Source of the DNA: Streptosporangiaceae bacterium
Lineage (GTDB): Bacteria; Actinomycetota; Actinomycetes; Streptosporangiales; Streptosporangiaceae
Reading direction: 5' to 3'
Length of the DNA: 7,053 bases
Assembly: GCA_025934635.1 (NCBI GenBank)
Contig: JAICWX010000396.1
Coordinates: 1 to 7,053, forward strand
The notes below the pieces were generated by a model that was not told the origin of the DNA, ran no database searches, and worked only from the letters and a program-made list of their open reading frames with translations. The position numbers were made by a program, and so were the translations under genes. The stretch's first letter is position 1; each line of letters starts with the position of its first letter. Positions 6,498 to 7,053 of the stretch are shown here, piece by piece.

Positions 6498-6557
6498 CGG
6501 GGCTCCCGGGTGCAGTGATCTTGGCAGACCACCGCGTCATAACGGAGCCTCGTTGCC
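6493..6557 (-). promoter_or_regulatory. Hairpin masking the ISL3 transposase ribosome site and start
   Basis: The segments 6493-6506 and 6544-6557 are inverted repeats, 13 of 14 matching. In the transposase transcript they form GGCAACGAGGCTCC paired with GGAGCCCCGTTGCC with one A-C mismatch. The second arm contains most of the Shine-Dalgarno sequence (GGGAG) and the TTG start codon. Inside the loop a further 6-bp stem, GTGGTC/GATCAC (6527-6532 with 6515-6520), closes the hexaloop TGCCAA. A transcript entering from outside the element would include both arms and could not easily be translated, whereas one starting inside the first arm or loop would escape. Function is inferred from geometry. 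Confidence 0.6.
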
Positions 6558-6678
6558 AGCTCACGCCGCCACGCCGCGCTTACCCCAGATCGTGACAACC
6601 CAGGCACCGGCAGCTGCCCGCGGACAATCACACCCTCGGCCGCATCCTGAAGAACAGGAAAGATCACTCACCGTCAGC

Positions 6679-6703
6679 CGTCACAAAATCCGCGGCAGAG
6701 CCC
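6679..6703 (-). repeat. Right terminal inverted repeat of the ISL3 element
   Basis: Read on the minus strand it begins GGGCTCTGCCGCG and continues with TTTTGTG, matching the left repeat at 21 of 25 positions. The four differences are at positions 14, 15, 23 and 24. It lies about 180 bp upstream of the transposase start. Confidence 0.85.
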
Positions 6704-6807
6704 GGTTAATACCCGGCCACGATGAGCGGGACCGAATCGCCGCCCGCTGCGGAACCGGCGCGGGCCACGGTCGGGACTGACCGGGGTCGCCACGTTTGCG
6801 TCTGTCT

Positions 6808-6828
6808 TTCGCCGGGCGAAGAAAGGAG
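6808..6828 (+). promoter_or_regulatory. Palindrome and ribosome-binding site of the ABC gene
   Basis: TTCGCCGGGCGAA (6808-6820) is a perfect 6+1+6 palindrome. AAAGGAG (6822-6828) follows at once and stands 6 bp before ATG 6835, a near-ideal spacing that fixes the start. The palindrome could be a repressor operator, or an mRNA hairpin next to the ribosome site. The rest of the 6704-6807 gap shows no gene and no convincing -35/-10 pair. Confidence 0.5.
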
Positions 6829-6834
6829 TACGCC

Positions 6835-7053
6835 ATGGCCACCATCACCGCACCGATCCCGCCGGAAGTGGCGCGGGAAGCCGCGGCCCGGACCGTCGAC
6901 GCGGTCAAGGTCTACGGCAAGGGCCTGACCGAGGTGCGGGCCCTCGACGGCGTCACGGTCGAATTCGCCGCCGGGCGCTATACCGCGATCATGGGACCGT
7001 CCGGCTCCGGCAAGTCGACGCTGCTGCACTGCGTGGCCGGCCTGGACAGCCTC
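6835..7053 (+). CDS. ABC transporter ATP-binding protein, N-terminal part (window edge)
   Basis: The first 73 codons of an ATPase subunit of an ABC transporter are present; the gene runs off the right edge. After about 20 Ala/Pro-rich residues the nucleotide-binding domain begins with DAVKVYGKGLTEVRALDGV, where Y27 is the likely adenine-stacking aromatic residue. A complete Walker A motif follows, GPSGSGKST (54-62, with K60 and S61). LLHCVAGLD is typical of the MacB/LolD/FtsE-like class, whose members work with FtsX/MacB-type permeases in export or lipoprotein extraction. The Q-loop, signature motif and Walker B lie beyond the window, and the substrate cannot be inferred. ATG with AAAGGAG at 6 bp spacing makes the start secure. 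The ISL3 element ends 131 bp upstream and may have separated the gene from its original promoter or regulator. Confidence 0.93.
   Translation, partial: MATITAPIPPEVAREAAARTVDAVKVYGKGLTEVRALDGVTVEFAAGRYTAIMGPSGSGKSTLLHCVAGLDSL

Larger units (their letters stand above)
4744..6703 (-). mobile_element. Complete ISL3-family insertion sequence, about 1.96 kb
   Basis: The element is bounded by 25-bp inverted repeats (21 of 25 identical) and encodes one intact transposase on the minus strand. ISL3 elements usually duplicate 8 bp of target. Here the flanking octamers (GATTTAAC left, GGTTAATA right) agree at only 4 of 8 positions, so no exact duplication is visible. When both ends are read inward, the flanks instead share an imperfect TTAAC next to the ends, which extends the inverted repeat outward. 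The insertion may be old, may have arisen by recombination between two copies, or may have a slightly different true end. About 180 bp between the transposase start and the right repeat hold its leader. The ABC gene begins 131 bp beyond the right end. Confidence 0.85.

Noticed and set aside
4761..6518. A 585-codon open frame on the plus strand across the whole ISL3 gene
   Set aside because: It lies antisense to a transposase with clear zinc-binding and DDE motifs, shows no domain of its own, and is the usual mirror effect of very high third-position G+C.
6544..6549. GGCTCC (minus strand) taken at first as the right end of the ISL3 element
   Set aside because: It matches the left end over only about six bases and is fully explained as an arm of the leader hairpin. 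The 25-bp match at 6679-6703 is far better.

Overview
The window looks like an accessory stretch of a high-GC actinomycete chromosome or plasmid. The genes are about 70% G+C with mostly G/C third positions. GTG and TTG starts occur, and the serine recombinase and VapBC45-like pair resemble actinobacterial families. No species can be named from the sequence. In order: a left edge with at most a weak gene remnant; an IS110-family transposase gene flanked by two copies of a structured, covarying repeat; a short lower-GC spacer of about 52% G+C; a VapB45/VapC45-like toxin-antitoxin operon on the minus strand; a divergent serine recombinase on the plus strand; a complete ISL3-family insertion sequence with its transposase on the minus strand; and the first 73 codons of an ABC-transporter ATPase on the plus strand.

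Most of the window is mobile or mobility-linked DNA. Three unrelated recombination chemistries lie within 7 kb: a DEDD transposase with a catalytic serine and expected RNA guide (IS110), a serine recombinase, and a DDE transposase (ISL3). The toxin-antitoxin operon is divergent from the recombinase and shares its 140-bp upstream region. This would fit an addiction module travelling with an integrative element, but no att sites could be defined. The ABC gene at the right edge is probably the first gene of a host operon, and the ISL3 element has landed 131 bp upstream of its start.

Two structural observations matter most. First, the stretches 237-316 and 1492-1565 on either side of the IS110 gene fold into the same shape: a long outer stem with a bulged T, a conserved internal loop, and an apical hairpin with a second bulged T. 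The internal loop is nearly invariant, while both stems differ by compensatory changes. This suggests a structure maintained by selection, possibly related to the bridge RNA or the ends of the element. Second, the 5' leader of the ISL3 transposase can form a 14-bp hairpin that buries both its ribosome-binding site and its TTG start codon. This is the kind of device other insertion sequences use against read-through activation.

The rest is conventional. No rRNA, tRNA, CRISPR array or replication origin was seen.
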